In this document: positions 35,392 to 45,547 of the stretch, piece by piece
How the letters are laid out: the number at the start of each line of letters is the position of its first letter
How positions within the stretch are numbered: position 1 is the first letter of the stretch
Source of the DNA: Sulfitobacter sp. DFL-14
GTDB taxonomy: Bacteria; Pseudomonadota; Alphaproteobacteria; Rhodobacterales; Rhodobacteraceae
Length of the DNA stretch: 64,000 nt
Reading direction: 5' to 3'
Assembly (NCBI RefSeq): GCF_003335585.1
Contig: NZ_QBFD01000024.1
Span: forward strand, 62,001 to 126,000
Made by a program: the position numbers and the translations under genes
Notes under the pieces: generated by a model
Told to the model about the DNA's origin: nothing
The model's database searches: none
Seen by the model: the letters and a program-made list of their open reading frames with translations, nothing else

Positions 35392-36163
35392 CGCTGCGGC
35401 CTGTCAGGCAGCTGCCGGCGGGGCAGCCAAAGGAATCCAGCACCCCGCCAATCCATGTCATCGACTGGTCAAAAGCACCTGTGTTGAGAAAGCTCATGGT
35501 CTGGGCGATCACCCGCGGATTGTTCATCATGAAAGTATGTGTCACCGGCAGGACGATGTGATCCGTCATGCCCGCCACACGGGTCGAGGCGACCGATACC
35601 TTGCCATCATCCGGCCCCGGCAGAACAGACGAAAAATAAGGGTTCAAAGACTGCGATCCCGCAATAATGCCCAGGGAAAACGTGACCGGCGGCAGGCTGC
35701 GCGGCAGGGCGTCCGGCCCGGTGCCCATCTGCGCGCCCGCCGGGCCGTTGATCCAGTCAAAGGCGACGACCTCGTTCAGCTCATCAACCACTTCGCTGCC
35801 CTGGTTGGGCGGGGCCAGCATCACCACCCGCCCGACACGGTCAGCCCCGGCATCGACCACCCATTGCCGCAGCATGATACCCCCCATCGAATGGGTCACA
35901 AAATCGACCTTGGGCGTCCCACAGGCCGCCACCGCATCCGGAAGGGTCTGTTTGACCAATGCCTCCACCGGTACCTCTGTCGAGGGGTATCCGGGGCGCA
36001 CCACGCGGTAGCCTTCACCCTCCAGTGCCGCCTCCATCAGGGCGAAGGAGGCTTCGGTCCTGGCCAGCCCGTGCAGCAGGACGACACAGCGCGACGGCGC
36101 TGCGGCAAGCCCGGAAGCAGCCCCCAGGGACAGGAGGGAAATGATGGCAATGATGCGTATCAT
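35378..36163 (-). CDS. Secreted alpha/beta hydrolase (lipase/acetyltransferase-like)
   Basis: A 261-aa protein with a signal peptide ([20 protein letters not shown]) and the alpha/beta fold. It starts at [14 protein letters not shown], with nucleophile elbow THSMGG and a late histidine in [10 protein letters not shown]. Cysteines near both ends of the mature part could form disulphides in the periplasm. Substrate is unknown; similarity is to triacylglycerol lipase/PGAP1-like proteins. The start is set at the signal peptide; the longer frame to 36271 crosses the divergent Nudix start. Confidence 0.85.
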   Translation of the reverse strand: MIRIIAIISLLSLGAASGLAAAPSRCVVLLHGLARTEASFALMEAALEGEGYRVVRPGYPSTEVPVEALVKQTLPDAVAACGTPKVDFVTHSMGGIMLRQWVVDAGADRVGRVVMLAPPNQGSEVVDELNEVVAFDWINGPAGAQMGTGPDALPRSLPPVTFSLGIIAGSQSLNPYFSSVLPGPDDGKVSVASTRVAGMTDHIVLPVTHTFMMNNPRVIAQTMSFLNTGAFDQSMTWIGGVLDSFGCPAGSCLTGRSDARD

Positions 36164-36233
36164 GGGCCTGAGATAGACTGATTTATCCGAATATGAAATG
36201 CTGGCGCCACTGACGTTGCGAAAAGATCGCCCT

Positions 36234-36689
36234 ATGCCTTCCGCCTCCCCCCGTCTTACGGCCCGCGCCATCCTGATACATCAGGACCGGTTGCTGCTGG
36301 TCAATGCCTACCCCAACGGCGAAAGCCCCCTGATGTGCGCCCCGGGCGGCGGGGTGCATCCGGGCAGCTCGCTGCCGGACAACCTGGCGCGGGAGGTCTA
36401 TGAGGAGACCGGTCTGACCATCACGGTCGGCGCGCCCTGTCTGGTCAATGAGTTCCACGATCCCGGCGGCAGTTTTCACCAGGTCGACATCTACTTTCGC
36501 TGCATGTTGTCGGGCGCTCCCGACATCGACCCCGCCTGGCAGGATGTGGACCGGGTGGTGAGCAAATGGCAATGGACCAGCCGGGACGAACTGGCCAGCA
36601 TCCCGCACAAACCCGACAGTCTCGGCGCGGTCGCCTTCGGTGCGCCGGGTGCGATCAGCTACGATCCGCTGGAACCGATTGTGCGCTGA
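36234..36689 (+). CDS. NUDIX hydrolase
   Basis: A 151-aa Nudix protein cleaving nucleoside diphosphate-X compounds; the substrate is unknown. The Nudix box is recognisable as [20 protein letters not shown] followed by ETGLTI. REVYEE is intact, but the first box Glu is His. The N-terminal beta strands [15 protein letters not shown] fit the fold. ATG at 36234 gives the family start. Its last 35 bases overlap the 3' end of the convergent EamA transporter gene. Confidence 0.88.
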   Translation: MPSASPRLTARAILIHQDRLLLVNAYPNGESPLMCAPGGGVHPGSSLPDNLAREVYEETGLTITVGAPCLVNEFHDPGGSFHQVDIYFRCMLSGAPDIDPAWQDVDRVVSKWQWTSRDELASIPHKPDSLGAVAFGAPGAISYDPLEPIVR

Positions 36690-37503
36690 TCGCCCAGCCG
36701 ATCCCCCCCAGGACCAGGAAAGTGGCAATGATCAGCAGGAGGCTCAGGCTTTCGCCCAGAAACACCACACCTGCGCAGATGGCGATCACCGGAACGCTCA
36801 GCTGCACCACGGCGGCGGTGGCGGAATCGAACCCTGGCAGCACGTTGTACCACAGCGCATAGCCCAGCCCTGATGTCAGCCCGCCGCAAAGAATACCCAG
36901 CGCGAGGCCCGTGGGACTGAAGTACAGCCCGGTCGAGACCAGCAGGACCAGAAGGATCGGCAGGCAAAGCAGGAAATTCGCCGCTGTCGCCGCAAGGGGG
37001 TCAGCGGCACTGCGCCCGATGATCGTATAGGCGGCCCATCCCAGCCCGGCAAAGACCATCAGCAAAGCCCCGGCAAGATCGCTGCTGTTCCCCGCCCCCG
37101 GCCAAAGCGCCACCAGCAGCCCGGCAAAGGCAATCGCGGCACCTGTGATCTGCCGCATGTTGGGGGCCGTACCCCTTATCGCACCATGGAGAAACATCGT
37201 GATCTGCACCACGCCGAACAGGATCAGCGCGCCCAGCCCCGCATCCAGCGTGAGATAGGCCAGCGAGAACCCGATCATATAGGCGGCAAGGCTGAACGCC
37301 CCCGGCAACCGGTTGCGCCGCAGCAGCGGCAAGCCCCCGCCCCGCAGGGTGATCACCATCCCCAGCACCAGCGCACCGGAAGCCACCCGGACAATGGCAA
37401 AGCCCGCGGGGTCAATATGCTGCCCTTCGATGGCCAGCCGGGTCAGGACGGAATTGGCCGCAAAGGCGATCATGGTGAGAGCGGTGAGCAGGGCAAGGCG
37501 CAT
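36655..37503 (-). CDS. EamA/DMT family transporter
   Basis: A 282-aa inner membrane protein with about ten hydrophobic segments in two EamA repeats, as in the drug/metabolite transporter superfamily (for example LAAYMIGFSLAYLTLDAGLG and VVFLGESLSLLLIIATFLVL). The transported compound is unknown. The N-terminus begins MRLALLTALTMIAFAANSVL, typical of the family; TTG further upstream is possible. It is convergent with the Nudix gene with a 35-base coding overlap, and borders the AT-rich island at about 37.6 kb. Confidence 0.88.
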   Translation of the reverse strand: MRLALLTALTMIAFAANSVLTRLAIEGQHIDPAGFAIVRVASGALVLGMVITLRGGGLPLLRRNRLPGAFSLAAYMIGFSLAYLTLDAGLGALILFGVVQITMFLHGAIRGTAPNMRQITGAAIAFAGLLVALWPGAGNSSDLAGALLMVFAGLGWAAYTIIGRSAADPLAATAANFLLCLPILLVLLVSTGLYFSPTGLALGILCGGLTSGLGYALWYNVLPGFDSATAAVVQLSVPVIAICAGVVFLGESLSLLLIIATFLVLGGIGWAISAQSVPADRS

Positions 37504-37615
37504 GACGACAGCAGTAGCGACAGGGGCGCCTTTCGCCAAGACATTGAACGCGCAACCGGAACGATCTCGTGCAAAGCAAGGGGAACGACCGCTTCGAGTC
37601 CCAGACCTACCATCG

Positions 37616-38011
37616 CTATGTCAATGAAGGATCTTCTATTTCCTCTGAGAAGCGCCCGCGCTCAAGAAACACTGACAGAGCATCTTTTGCGAAAGAAGAC
37701 AGGCGCACCCATTCGTTTGACGACCTAAACCAATCGACATCCCAAGAATTTTCGTCGGTGGCATTCGAGGCTGCTTCAACAAGTTGAACAAACTTTGAAA
37801 TTACCTTTTTCTCTTTATTTATAAACACGTTAGGCGATATGTCATAATCGAGGGGGAGCCAGTCATCGACCATGTTGATAGCTTCAAACGCGCCAAATTT
37901 TGCTAGATCATCGCAAGAACAGAAGAAGTCTAATAGCTCGATCACTCGATTACGCAGTCGTTGGTAATGAAGTTGCTGACTGATCTCATCCATAACTGAT
38001 GAATGCCACAT
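37616..38011 (-). CDS. ORFan protein in AT-rich island
   Basis: A 131-aa acidic protein with no family I recognise (MWHSSVMDEISQQLHYQRLR at the start; a second ATG at codon 7 is a likely alternative). It has no signal peptide or membrane segment. Its codons are markedly richer in A and T than the neighbours (many AAT, TTT, ATA), and the boundaries are sharp around 37.6 and 38.06 kb. This suggests recent transfer. Size, acidity and isolation are like those of solitary immunity or antitoxin-type proteins, which is speculation. Confidence 0.6.
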   Translation of the reverse strand: MWHSSVMDEISQQLHYQRLRNRVIELLDFFCSCDDLAKFGAFEAINMVDDWLPLDYDISPNVFINKEKKVISKFVQLVEAASNATDENSWDVDWFRSSNEWVRLSSFAKDALSVFLERGRFSEEIEDPSLT

Positions 38012-38104
38012 CTTCGATGAATTGCGAACGGCAACAATGTCCGCATTGCCGACAACCGTCCATCAAAGATATCACGTGCAGAATTGCCCCTCCCTCCGAT
38101 CCAT

Positions 38105-38135
38105 GAAAAAGGGGCGCACCTTGCGGCACGCCCCC
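38105..38135 (-). terminator. Intrinsic terminator of groESL
   Basis: On the minus strand GGGGGCGTGCC-GCAA-GGTGCGCCCC forms a stem followed by TTTTTCAT. It lies about 30 bases after the groEL stop. Confidence 0.88.
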
Positions 38136-38160
38136 GTTTTCTCTGACAGGTCAGAGCAGC

Positions 38161-39843
<1,683 letters not shown>

Positions 39844-39880
39844 TCAGTTCAGCGAATAGGGTTCAGAGCGGCCGGATGGC

Positions 39881-40168
39881 TTACTCGATGATCCCCATGA
39901 TGTCGCTTTCCTTCATCATCAGCATTTCCTGACCTTCGACGGTCACTTCGGTGCCGGACCATTTGCCGAACAGGATCTTGTCGCCTGCCTTGACGGCCGG
40001 TGCGATCAGTTCACCGCTGTCCTTGCGGGCGCCTTCGCCCACGGCAACAACTTCGCCTTCGGAGGGTTTCTCTTTTGCGCTATCGGGGATGATCAGCCCG
40101 CCAGCAGTTTTCTCTTCGCTTTCAGTGCGCTTTACCAGCACGCGGTCGTGAAGCGGTTTCAATGCCAT
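39881..40168 (-). CDS. groS: Co-chaperonin GroES
   Basis: A 95-aa lid protein for GroEL. The start [20 protein letters not shown] and the mobile loop [20 protein letters not shown] (GroEL-binding GGLII) are typical, as are [11 protein letters not shown] and [12 protein letters not shown]. First gene of groESL. Its promoter and CIRCE operator lie 56-118 bases upstream of the start. Confidence 0.99.
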   Translation of the reverse strand: MALKPLHDRVLVKRTESEEKTAGGLIIPDSAKEKPSEGEVVAVGEGARKDSGELIAPAVKAGDKILFGKWSGTEVTVEGQEMLMMKESDIMGIIE

Positions 40169-40223
40169 CTTTGTAGCTCCTTAACGCTCAAAGTTTCTCC
40201 CAGTCGCCCGTTTGTCCGGGCCG

Positions 40224-40250
40224 TTATCACTCAACATGGTCGAGTGCTAA
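40224..40250 (-). promoter_or_regulatory. CIRCE operator (HrcA binding site) of groESL
   Basis: TTATCACTC-N9-GAGTGCTAA matches the CIRCE consensus TTAGCACTC-N9-GAGTGCTAA with one change in one arm. It starts right at the predicted transcription start, so HrcA bound here would block groESL transcription. Confidence 0.93.
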
Positions 40251-40257
40251 CGGCGCA

Positions 40258-40286
40258 TAGCTAGGGTTCCGATGAAGCCGAGTCAA
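40258..40286 (-). promoter_or_regulatory. Sigma70-type promoter of groESL
   Basis: On the minus strand TTGACT (40286-40281) and TAGCTA (40263-40258) are 17 bases apart. Start would be near 40251, abutting the CIRCE element. Confidence 0.65.
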
Positions 40287-40382
40287 CCATTGGTTTGTGG
40301 AAAATTTTATTGTGCCGGGAGTGCCGCGGTGGATTCGCGTGACCTGTGTATCCGGGCCTTGCGTTCAGGGGATATTCTGCGA

Positions 40383-40458
40383 CCTCCAAGCTGAGGTTGG
40401 AGGCGTGCGGCGACCCGATCTTTTCAAAAAGATCGACCCGGAGTTTTCAAAAACTCCG
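40383..40458. repeat. Hairpin cluster with two tandem 23-nt covarying units
   Basis: Units 40412-40434 and 40435-40457 share GACCC and the core TTTTCAAAAA, but their stems differ in concert: GATC...GATC in the first and GGAG...CTCC in the second. A further hairpin CCTCCAA/TTGGAGG is at 40383-40403. The cluster lies just past the stop of the DUF2161 gene, and may act as its 3' end. Confidence 0.7.
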
Positions 40459-40464
40459 TTACCG

Positions 40465-41142
40465 TCAGGCCCCCAAAACCCTTCCGCTGACCGCAACCGC
40501 CTCTGCGCCCGCCGGGGTCAGGCCATAGACCCCCTTCTCGACCTTCTCGAACCAGCCATAGTGGTTGTCGCGCATCATCGTGGTCGCGCGTGCGACGCCG
40601 GTTTCCCGGGCGACATCCGCGCCCCGGCTGGCCCCCACCTCGAACAGGTAGACCGCAAGTTTCAGCGTGTCCTGCCGGTAGGCGGTGACCAATCCGGCCC
40701 GCGTCTGCCCGCCATCATTGGGATCACCCTGCCGTCGCGCGAATTCGCGCAGCAACATCGCCTGCCGCTTGGCCGATTTTCGCGGGGCATAGGGGCCGGG
40801 GTCGCAATGGACCTCGACCAGCCCGTCGGACAGCCGCACCGTGATCAGCCCCAGACCCAGCCGCCGCGCCAGCGCGGTATTCGCCTTGATCGCCTTTGCG
40901 AACCGTTTGCCCGGCTGGCGCGCCACCGCCAGATAGATGTCATCGCTGACCTTGAGCCGCTCAAGGCACTGGTGAAACAGCGCCAGTGAAAACCCCAGCT
41001 TCAGCTCGATGATCAGGGGCGGCTCCGCCCCGCGCACAGCCATCACATCCGCCGCGCCGACTTCGGCCTTCACCACATAGCCCTGATCCTCCAGATAAGC
41101 CTTGATCGGGGGGTAAAGATCGGTTTCTCGCGGTTGCGTCAT
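40465..41142 (-). CDS. DUF2161 family putative PD-(D/E)XK phosphodiesterase
   Basis: A 225-aa protein of the DUF2161 family. The nuclease-like core is visible: E at DLYPPIKAYLEDQGY, D in AADVMAVRG, and the E-x-K in LIIELKLGFS (about residues 45-49). A C-terminal winged-helix-like region follows (GVARATTMMRDNHYGWFEKV). The fold suggests a DNA- or RNA-cleaving enzyme, but no biological role is known. Divergent from the MmcQ gene. Confidence 0.82.
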   Translation of the reverse strand: MTQPRETDLYPPIKAYLEDQGYVVKAEVGAADVMAVRGAEPPLIIELKLGFSLALFHQCLERLKVSDDIYLAVARQPGKRFAKAIKANTALARRLGLGLITVRLSDGLVEVHCDPGPYAPRKSAKRQAMLLREFARRQGDPNDGGQTRAGLVTAYRQDTLKLAVYLFEVGASRGADVARETGVARATTMMRDNHYGWFEKVEKGVYGLTPAGAEAVAVSGRVLGA

Positions 41143-41194
41143 GGCGCCAGAGTGACCTATTTCGCGCGCCCTTCCAAGCCGCTATGATCGCTTG

Positions 41195-41548
41195 ATGACC
41201 CGTGATGACCTGAATCGATTCTGCGCCGCGATGCCCCAGGCGACCCATGTCGTGCAATGGGGCAATGCGGATGTCTACAAGGTGGGCGGCAAGGTGTTCG
41301 CCATCATCGGCTTGGGCGAAAGCGGGGATACCGTGACCTTCAAAGTGTCTGAACTGGCATTCGAAGTGCTCTCCGACAGCCCGGGGCTGCGCCCTGCCCC
41401 CTACATGGCATCTCGCGGGTTGAAATGGATCCAGCAATACGGCCAGCCGGGCCTGTCGAGTGACAGCCTGCGCGATCATATTGCAGCCTCATACGACATG
41501 GTCGTGGCCGGGCTGAGCAAGAAGCGGCGCAGCGAACTGGGGCTGTGA
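41195..41548 (+). CDS. MmcQ/YjbR family protein
   Basis: A 117-aa protein of the MmcQ/YjbR (CyaY-like fold) family. It has the typical VVQWGNADVYKVGGKVFAII, FKVSELAFEVLSDSPGLRPA and GLKWIQQYG segments. Described members bind DNA weakly or have unknown roles. ATG at 41195 follows an in-frame TTG; the ATG is preferred. Upstream gene is divergent, 52 bases away. Confidence 0.88.
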   Translation: MTRDDLNRFCAAMPQATHVVQWGNADVYKVGGKVFAIIGLGESGDTVTFKVSELAFEVLSDSPGLRPAPYMASRGLKWIQQYGQPGLSSDSLRDHIAASYDMVVAGLSKKRRSELGL

Positions 41549-41637
41549 TGCTGCGTCGCAGCATGACGGGGTGACAAGGCAGGGCACTCGCCCTATAAGG
41601 CGCGCGAACCCACCGTTTCAATCGCAGGAAAAATTGC

Positions 41638-42558
41638 ATGACAACGCTCGTTTTCGGTCACAAATCACCCGACACCGACAGCACCGGCTCTCCCATCATC
41701 TGGGCGTGGTATCTGAACCATGTCCACGGCGTCGACGCCGCCCCCGCCCTGCTGGGCGAGCCCAATACCGAAGCGCTGTTCATGCTGGACCATTGGAAGC
41801 TGGATAAACCGCAGATCATCGACGGCGTCAAAGACGACCAGCCCGTCGTGATCGTGGACACCAACAACCCCGCCGAGCTGCCCGACAACATCAACAACGC
41901 GGACATCAAGGCGATCATCGACCATCACAAACTGGTCGGCGGGCTGGAAACCAAGGGCCCGATCCACATCAACATCCAGCCTTTGGCCTGCACCGCGACA
42001 ATCATGTACAAGGCCATCGGTGACGACATGGCGCAGATGCCAACCGAGATCAAAGGCGCGATGCTGACCTGCATCCTGTCCGACACGCTGGAATTCCGCA
42101 GCCCGACCACCACCCCCGAAGACGAGGCCATCGCCAAGGCGCTGGCCAAGGATCTGGGCATCGACATTGCCGAATATGCCGCCAGGATGTTCGCGGCCAA
42201 GTCGGACGTATCCTCCTTCTCCGAAGCAGAATTGCTGCGGATGGACAGCAAGGAATACGAAGTTGGCGGCAAGCAGTTCCGCGTCTCTGTTCTTGAAACC
42301 ACCTCGCCCAAAAGCGTCCTGGACCGCAAGGATGCGCTGATGGCCGCCATGCCGGGTGTCGCGGCAGAGGACGGCGCCGACCAAGTGCTGCTGTTCGTCG
42401 TGGACATCCTGAACGAGGAAGCGACCATGCTGATCCCGAACGAGCTGAGCAAGACCGTTGCCGAGAAGAGCTTTGGTGCCTCCATCTCCGGCGATACGGT
42501 GGTTCTGCCCGGCATCATGAGCCGCAAGAAGCAGATTATCCCGAACCTCAAGGTCTGA
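41638..42558 (+). CDS. ppaC: Manganese-dependent inorganic pyrophosphatase (family II)
   Basis: Hydrolyses pyrophosphate to phosphate, driving biosynthesis. The 306-aa DHH-family enzyme has metal ligands in FGHKSPDTDSTGSP, IVDTNNPAELP and the DHH motif in AIIDHHKLVGG. The C-terminal DHHA2 domain ends with the SRKKQIIPNL motif for substrate binding. Family II enzymes occur in some Rhodobacteraceae instead of or beside Ppa. The gene appears monocistronic. Confidence 0.96.
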   Translation: MTTLVFGHKSPDTDSTGSPIIWAWYLNHVHGVDAAPALLGEPNTEALFMLDHWKLDKPQIIDGVKDDQPVVIVDTNNPAELPDNINNADIKAIIDHHKLVGGLETKGPIHINIQPLACTATIMYKAIGDDMAQMPTEIKGAMLTCILSDTLEFRSPTTTPEDEAIAKALAKDLGIDIAEYAARMFAAKSDVSSFSEAELLRMDSKEYEVGGKQFRVSVLETTSPKSVLDRKDALMAAMPGVAAEDGADQVLLFVVDILNEEATMLIPNELSKTVAEKSFGASISGDTVVLPGIMSRKKQIIPNLKV

Positions 42559-42661
42559 TTGCAACGGCTGGGGCCGGCAATCCACGCCCGGCCCCTGCGT
42601 CACACGGTTTCCTATTCACCGGGAATCGCCTATGGCTGCGGCAATCGGCAAGGAGAATCCC

Positions 42662-43534
42662 ATGAACCGTATCATCACCAGCCTTTCCCAGGTTTCTGCG
42701 CAATATGATGCGTTGTTTGTCGATCTCTGGGGCTGCGTGCACAACGGCGTGACAGCCTTTCCCGAAGCGGTGGCAGCGCTTCAGGCCTATCGTGCATCGG
42801 GTGGCAAGGTCATTCTGGTGACCAATTCGCCCCGCCCCCGTGCCGGGGTCGAAAAGCAGCTGGTGCATTTCGGTGTACCGCAAGACGCCTGGGATTCCAT
42901 CGCCACCTCCGGGGATTCCGCGCGCGCCGCGATGTTTCGCGGCACCGTGGGTCAGAAGGTCTGGTTCATCGGCCAGCCCGGCGAGGAGAAGTTCTTTGAA
43001 CCGCTCAGCATCCAGAAAAACCCGATTGAGGTCACACAGGTGCCCCTGGACGAGGCCGAAGGGATCGTCTGTACCGGCCCCAAGGATCCTTTTGCCGACC
43101 CCGAGGTCATGCGTCCGGAATTTGAAGCGGCGATTGCCCGCGGCCTGAAACTGCTCTGCGCCAATCCCGACATCGTCGTGGACCGGGGCGAGGAACGCGA
43201 ATGGTGCGCCGGGGCGCTGGCGCAACTCTACACCGAAATGGGGGGCGAGAGCCTTTATTTCGGCAAACCGCATCCGCCGATCTATGACCTGGCACGGCGC
43301 CGCCTGACCGCCCTCGGCACCGAGGTCCCCGACGACAGGGTTCTTGCCATCGGCGACGGTATCCTGACCGACATCAAGGGCGCACAGGGCGAAAACATCG
43401 ATTCGCTCTTTATCACCGGCGGTCTGGCCGCAAGTGAGACCCAGACCGGCAGGCAGCCGAATCCGGAAGCGCTCAAGGCCTTTCTGGCAAGGGATGTCTA
43501 CGATCCGACCTATGCAATCGGGTTCCTGCGGTAG
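42662..43534 (+). CDS. TIGR01459 family HAD-type hydrolase
   Basis: A 290-aa class IIA HAD phosphatase-like protein. The nucleophile is D in LFVDLWGCVHNG; the usual second Asp position is Trp, as in this subfamily. VILVTNSPRPR is motif II, and LAIGDGILTDIKGAQGENID is motif IV. The substrate is unknown; relatives include sugar-phosphate and nucleotide phosphatases such as NagD. ATG at 42662 has AAGGAG at 6 bases. Alternative start 30 bases upstream is weaker. Confidence 0.9.
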   Translation: MNRIITSLSQVSAQYDALFVDLWGCVHNGVTAFPEAVAALQAYRASGGKVILVTNSPRPRAGVEKQLVHFGVPQDAWDSIATSGDSARAAMFRGTVGQKVWFIGQPGEEKFFEPLSIQKNPIEVTQVPLDEAEGIVCTGPKDPFADPEVMRPEFEAAIARGLKLLCANPDIVVDRGEEREWCAGALAQLYTEMGGESLYFGKPHPPIYDLARRRLTALGTEVPDDRVLAIGDGILTDIKGAQGENIDSLFITGGLAASETQTGRQPNPEALKAFLARDVYDPTYAIGFLR

Positions 43535-43620
43535 AAAAAGACTTGCGTTTCTGCGCCTGCGAAGTAATTAAGTTGCCAGAAGTTCGCTCTTTGCGGCACT
43601 TTATTACCTAGGGGGACGGT

Positions 43621-44064
43621 ATGTTGGACAACTTTCCGCGCGGAACCATTGTCATAGAAGACATTGAAATCGGCATGTTCCGCTATATCCGCAAGGAAGT
43701 GACCGATGCGGATATCGAGATGTTCGCGACCGTCTCGACCGACCGCAACCCGGTGCATCTGGATGACGATTACGCGCAGGACACCATCTTTCAGGGCCGC
43801 ATCGCCCACGGGATGCTGACGGCGGGTCTGATCTCTGCCGTGATCGGGGAACAATTGCCAGGGCATGGCACGGTCTATCTTGGCCAGTCGCTGAAGTTCC
43901 TGCGCCCGGTGCGCCCGGGCGACGAGGTCTATGCCGAGGTGAAGGTGACCGATATCGACATGTCCAAACGGATCGTCCGGATGGATTGCCATTGTTCGGT
44001 CGAGGGCAAGAAGGTCCTGATTGGCGAAGCCACGGTTCTGGCCCCCTCGCGCAAGTTCGACTGA
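43621..44064 (+). CDS. MaoC family dehydratase
   Basis: A 147-aa hot-dog-fold hydratase. The R-hydratase signature is visible as TDRNPVHLDDDYAQDTIFQG followed by RIAHGMLTAGL, containing the Asp/His catalytic pair. It hydrates enoyl-CoA, serving beta-oxidation or polyhydroxyalkanoate supply; the specific chain length is unknown. AGGGGG precedes the ATG. It may be transcribed with ribF 85 bases downstream. Confidence 0.92.
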   Translation: MLDNFPRGTIVIEDIEIGMFRYIRKEVTDADIEMFATVSTDRNPVHLDDDYAQDTIFQGRIAHGMLTAGLISAVIGEQLPGHGTVYLGQSLKFLRPVRPGDEVYAEVKVTDIDMSKRIVRMDCHCSVEGKKVLIGEATVLAPSRKFD

Positions 44065-44149
44065 GGCACCGGCACCCCAGCCCGGACTTTTTGGAAGATT
44101 GGAATTGGCGTGTCTTGCCCTCCACCTGAGGTGCGGCTAGGCAAGAGCC

Positions 44150-45082
44150 ATGCAGATCTTGCGCGATTATCAGTTCGTAGAAGCCGCCGACCGGGGCGCA
44201 ACCGCCGCCATCGGAAATTTCGACGGGGTCCATCGCGGCCACCTGTCCGTGATCGAACTGGCCCGCGCGGCGGCACCGGATGCCCCTTTGGGGATTGTCA
44301 CATTCGAACCCCACCCGAGAGAGTTCTTTGCCCCCGATGCGCCCCCCTTCCGGCTGATGGGCCGCGTCGCCCGCGCCCACAGGCTGGAGAAACTGGGCGT
44401 CAAGAAGCTCTATGAGCTGGCCTTCAACAAGAACCTTGCCGCGCTCACCCCCGAAGCCTTTGCCGCCGATGTGCTCCGCGACGGGCTGGGGCTGAAGCAT
44501 GTGGTGGTCGGTGCGGATTTCTGCTTTGGCAAGAACCGTGCCGGCACTGCGCAGGACCTGGAACGGTTCGGCCGTGACATGGGATTTGGCGTGACCATCG
44601 CACCCCTTATGGAAAACGACGACAAGACCGTGTCGTCCACCGCAATCCGGCAGGCGCTGACGGACGGCGAACCGCGGGTGGCCGCCGCAATGCTGGGCCA
44701 TTGGCACCGCATCGAGGGCCCCGTGATCGGCGGTGAACAGCGCGGCCGGGAGCTGGGATATCCGACGGCCAACATGTCCATTGAAGGGCTGCACCCGCCT
44801 GCTTTCGGGGTCTATGCCGTTCTGGTCGATGTGCTGGAAGGGGCGCACGCCGGATCCTATCACGGCGTGGCAAGTCTTGGCGTCCGGCCCATGTTCGGGC
44901 AGAACAAGGCGAACCTTGAAACATTCCTCTTTGATTTCAAGGGCGATCTCTATGACACGCCCCTGTCGATTGCACTGGTCGACTACCTGCGCGGTGAAGA
45001 GAAGTTCGACAGCCTTGATGCGCTGATTACCCAGATGGATGCAGACAGCGCCGAGGCACGGCGCATCCTGGCGGCGCTGTGA
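44150..45082 (+). CDS. ribF: Bifunctional riboflavin kinase / FAD synthetase
   Basis: Makes FMN and FAD. The 310-aa enzyme has an N-terminal FAD synthetase nucleotidyltransferase domain (AAIGNFDGVHRGHLSVIELA) and GADFCFGKNRAG. The C-terminal riboflavin kinase domain has GRELGYPTANMSIEG. The start ATG at 44150 gives the normal length. It overlaps the next gene by 4 bases (GTGA), so the two are coupled. Confidence 0.97.
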   Translation: MQILRDYQFVEAADRGATAAIGNFDGVHRGHLSVIELARAAAPDAPLGIVTFEPHPREFFAPDAPPFRLMGRVARAHRLEKLGVKKLYELAFNKNLAALTPEAFAADVLRDGLGLKHVVVGADFCFGKNRAGTAQDLERFGRDMGFGVTIAPLMENDDKTVSSTAIRQALTDGEPRVAAAMLGHWHRIEGPVIGGEQRGRELGYPTANMSIEGLHPPAFGVYAVLVDVLEGAHAGSYHGVASLGVRPMFGQNKANLETFLFDFKGDLYDTPLSIALVDYLRGEEKFDSLDALITQMDADSAEARRILAAL

Positions 45083-45543
45083 GCGATCCCATCCTACGCA
45101 AGGGCCTGCGTCCCCGGTTCTGGGAGACAACGCCGCTGACGAAAATGACGCCCCGTGAATGGGAGGCGCTGTGCGACGGCTGCGGCAAATGCTGCCTGAA
45201 CAAGCTTGAAGACGAGGACACCGAGGAAGTCGCCCTGACCCGTGTCGCCTGCCGCCTGCTTGACGATGCCACCTGCCGCTGCGCCCATTACGAGAACCGG
45301 CACGAATTTGTCCCCGATTGCATCGTGTTGCGCCCCGACAACCTGGACACCCACGCATACTGGATGCCGCAGACCTGCGCCTATCGGCTGCTGTGGCAGG
45401 GCAAGCCCCTGCCCGACTGGCACCCGCTGCTCACCGGCACCGCGCAATCGGTGCACGATGCCGGCGTGTCGGTTCAGGGCCGCACTGTTTCGGAATTTGA
45501 TGTCCCCTTCGAAGAATGGGAAGACCACATCATAGAGGAGTAG
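45079..45543 (+). CDS. YcgN family cysteine-cluster protein
   Basis: A 154-aa protein of the YcgN family (UPF0260). It has a conserved cysteine cluster, CDGCGKCCLNKL then CRLLDDATCRCAHYENR and PDCIVLRPDN, likely to bind an iron-sulfur cluster or zinc. The role is unknown. A GTG start is used, inside the ribF stop. The stop is 4 bases before the threonine aldolase start, and its last codons carry that gene's ribosome binding site. Confidence 0.9.
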   Translation: MSDPILRKGLRPRFWETTPLTKMTPREWEALCDGCGKCCLNKLEDEDTEEVALTRVACRLLDDATCRCAHYENRHEFVPDCIVLRPDNLDTHAYWMPQTCAYRLLWQGKPLPDWHPLLTGTAQSVHDAGVSVQGRTVSEFDVPFEEWEDHIIEE

Positions 45544-45547
45544 CACC

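Noticed and set aside
37569..37787. 72-codon plus-strand frame at the edge of the AT-rich island
   Set aside because: It overlaps the opposite-strand ORFan, starts without a ribosome binding site and has no recognisable domain.
43652..45358. 568-codon open frame antisense to the MaoC-ribF genes
   Set aside because: Translation is Arg/Gly/Cys-rich with no domain; ribF and the MaoC gene explain the region.
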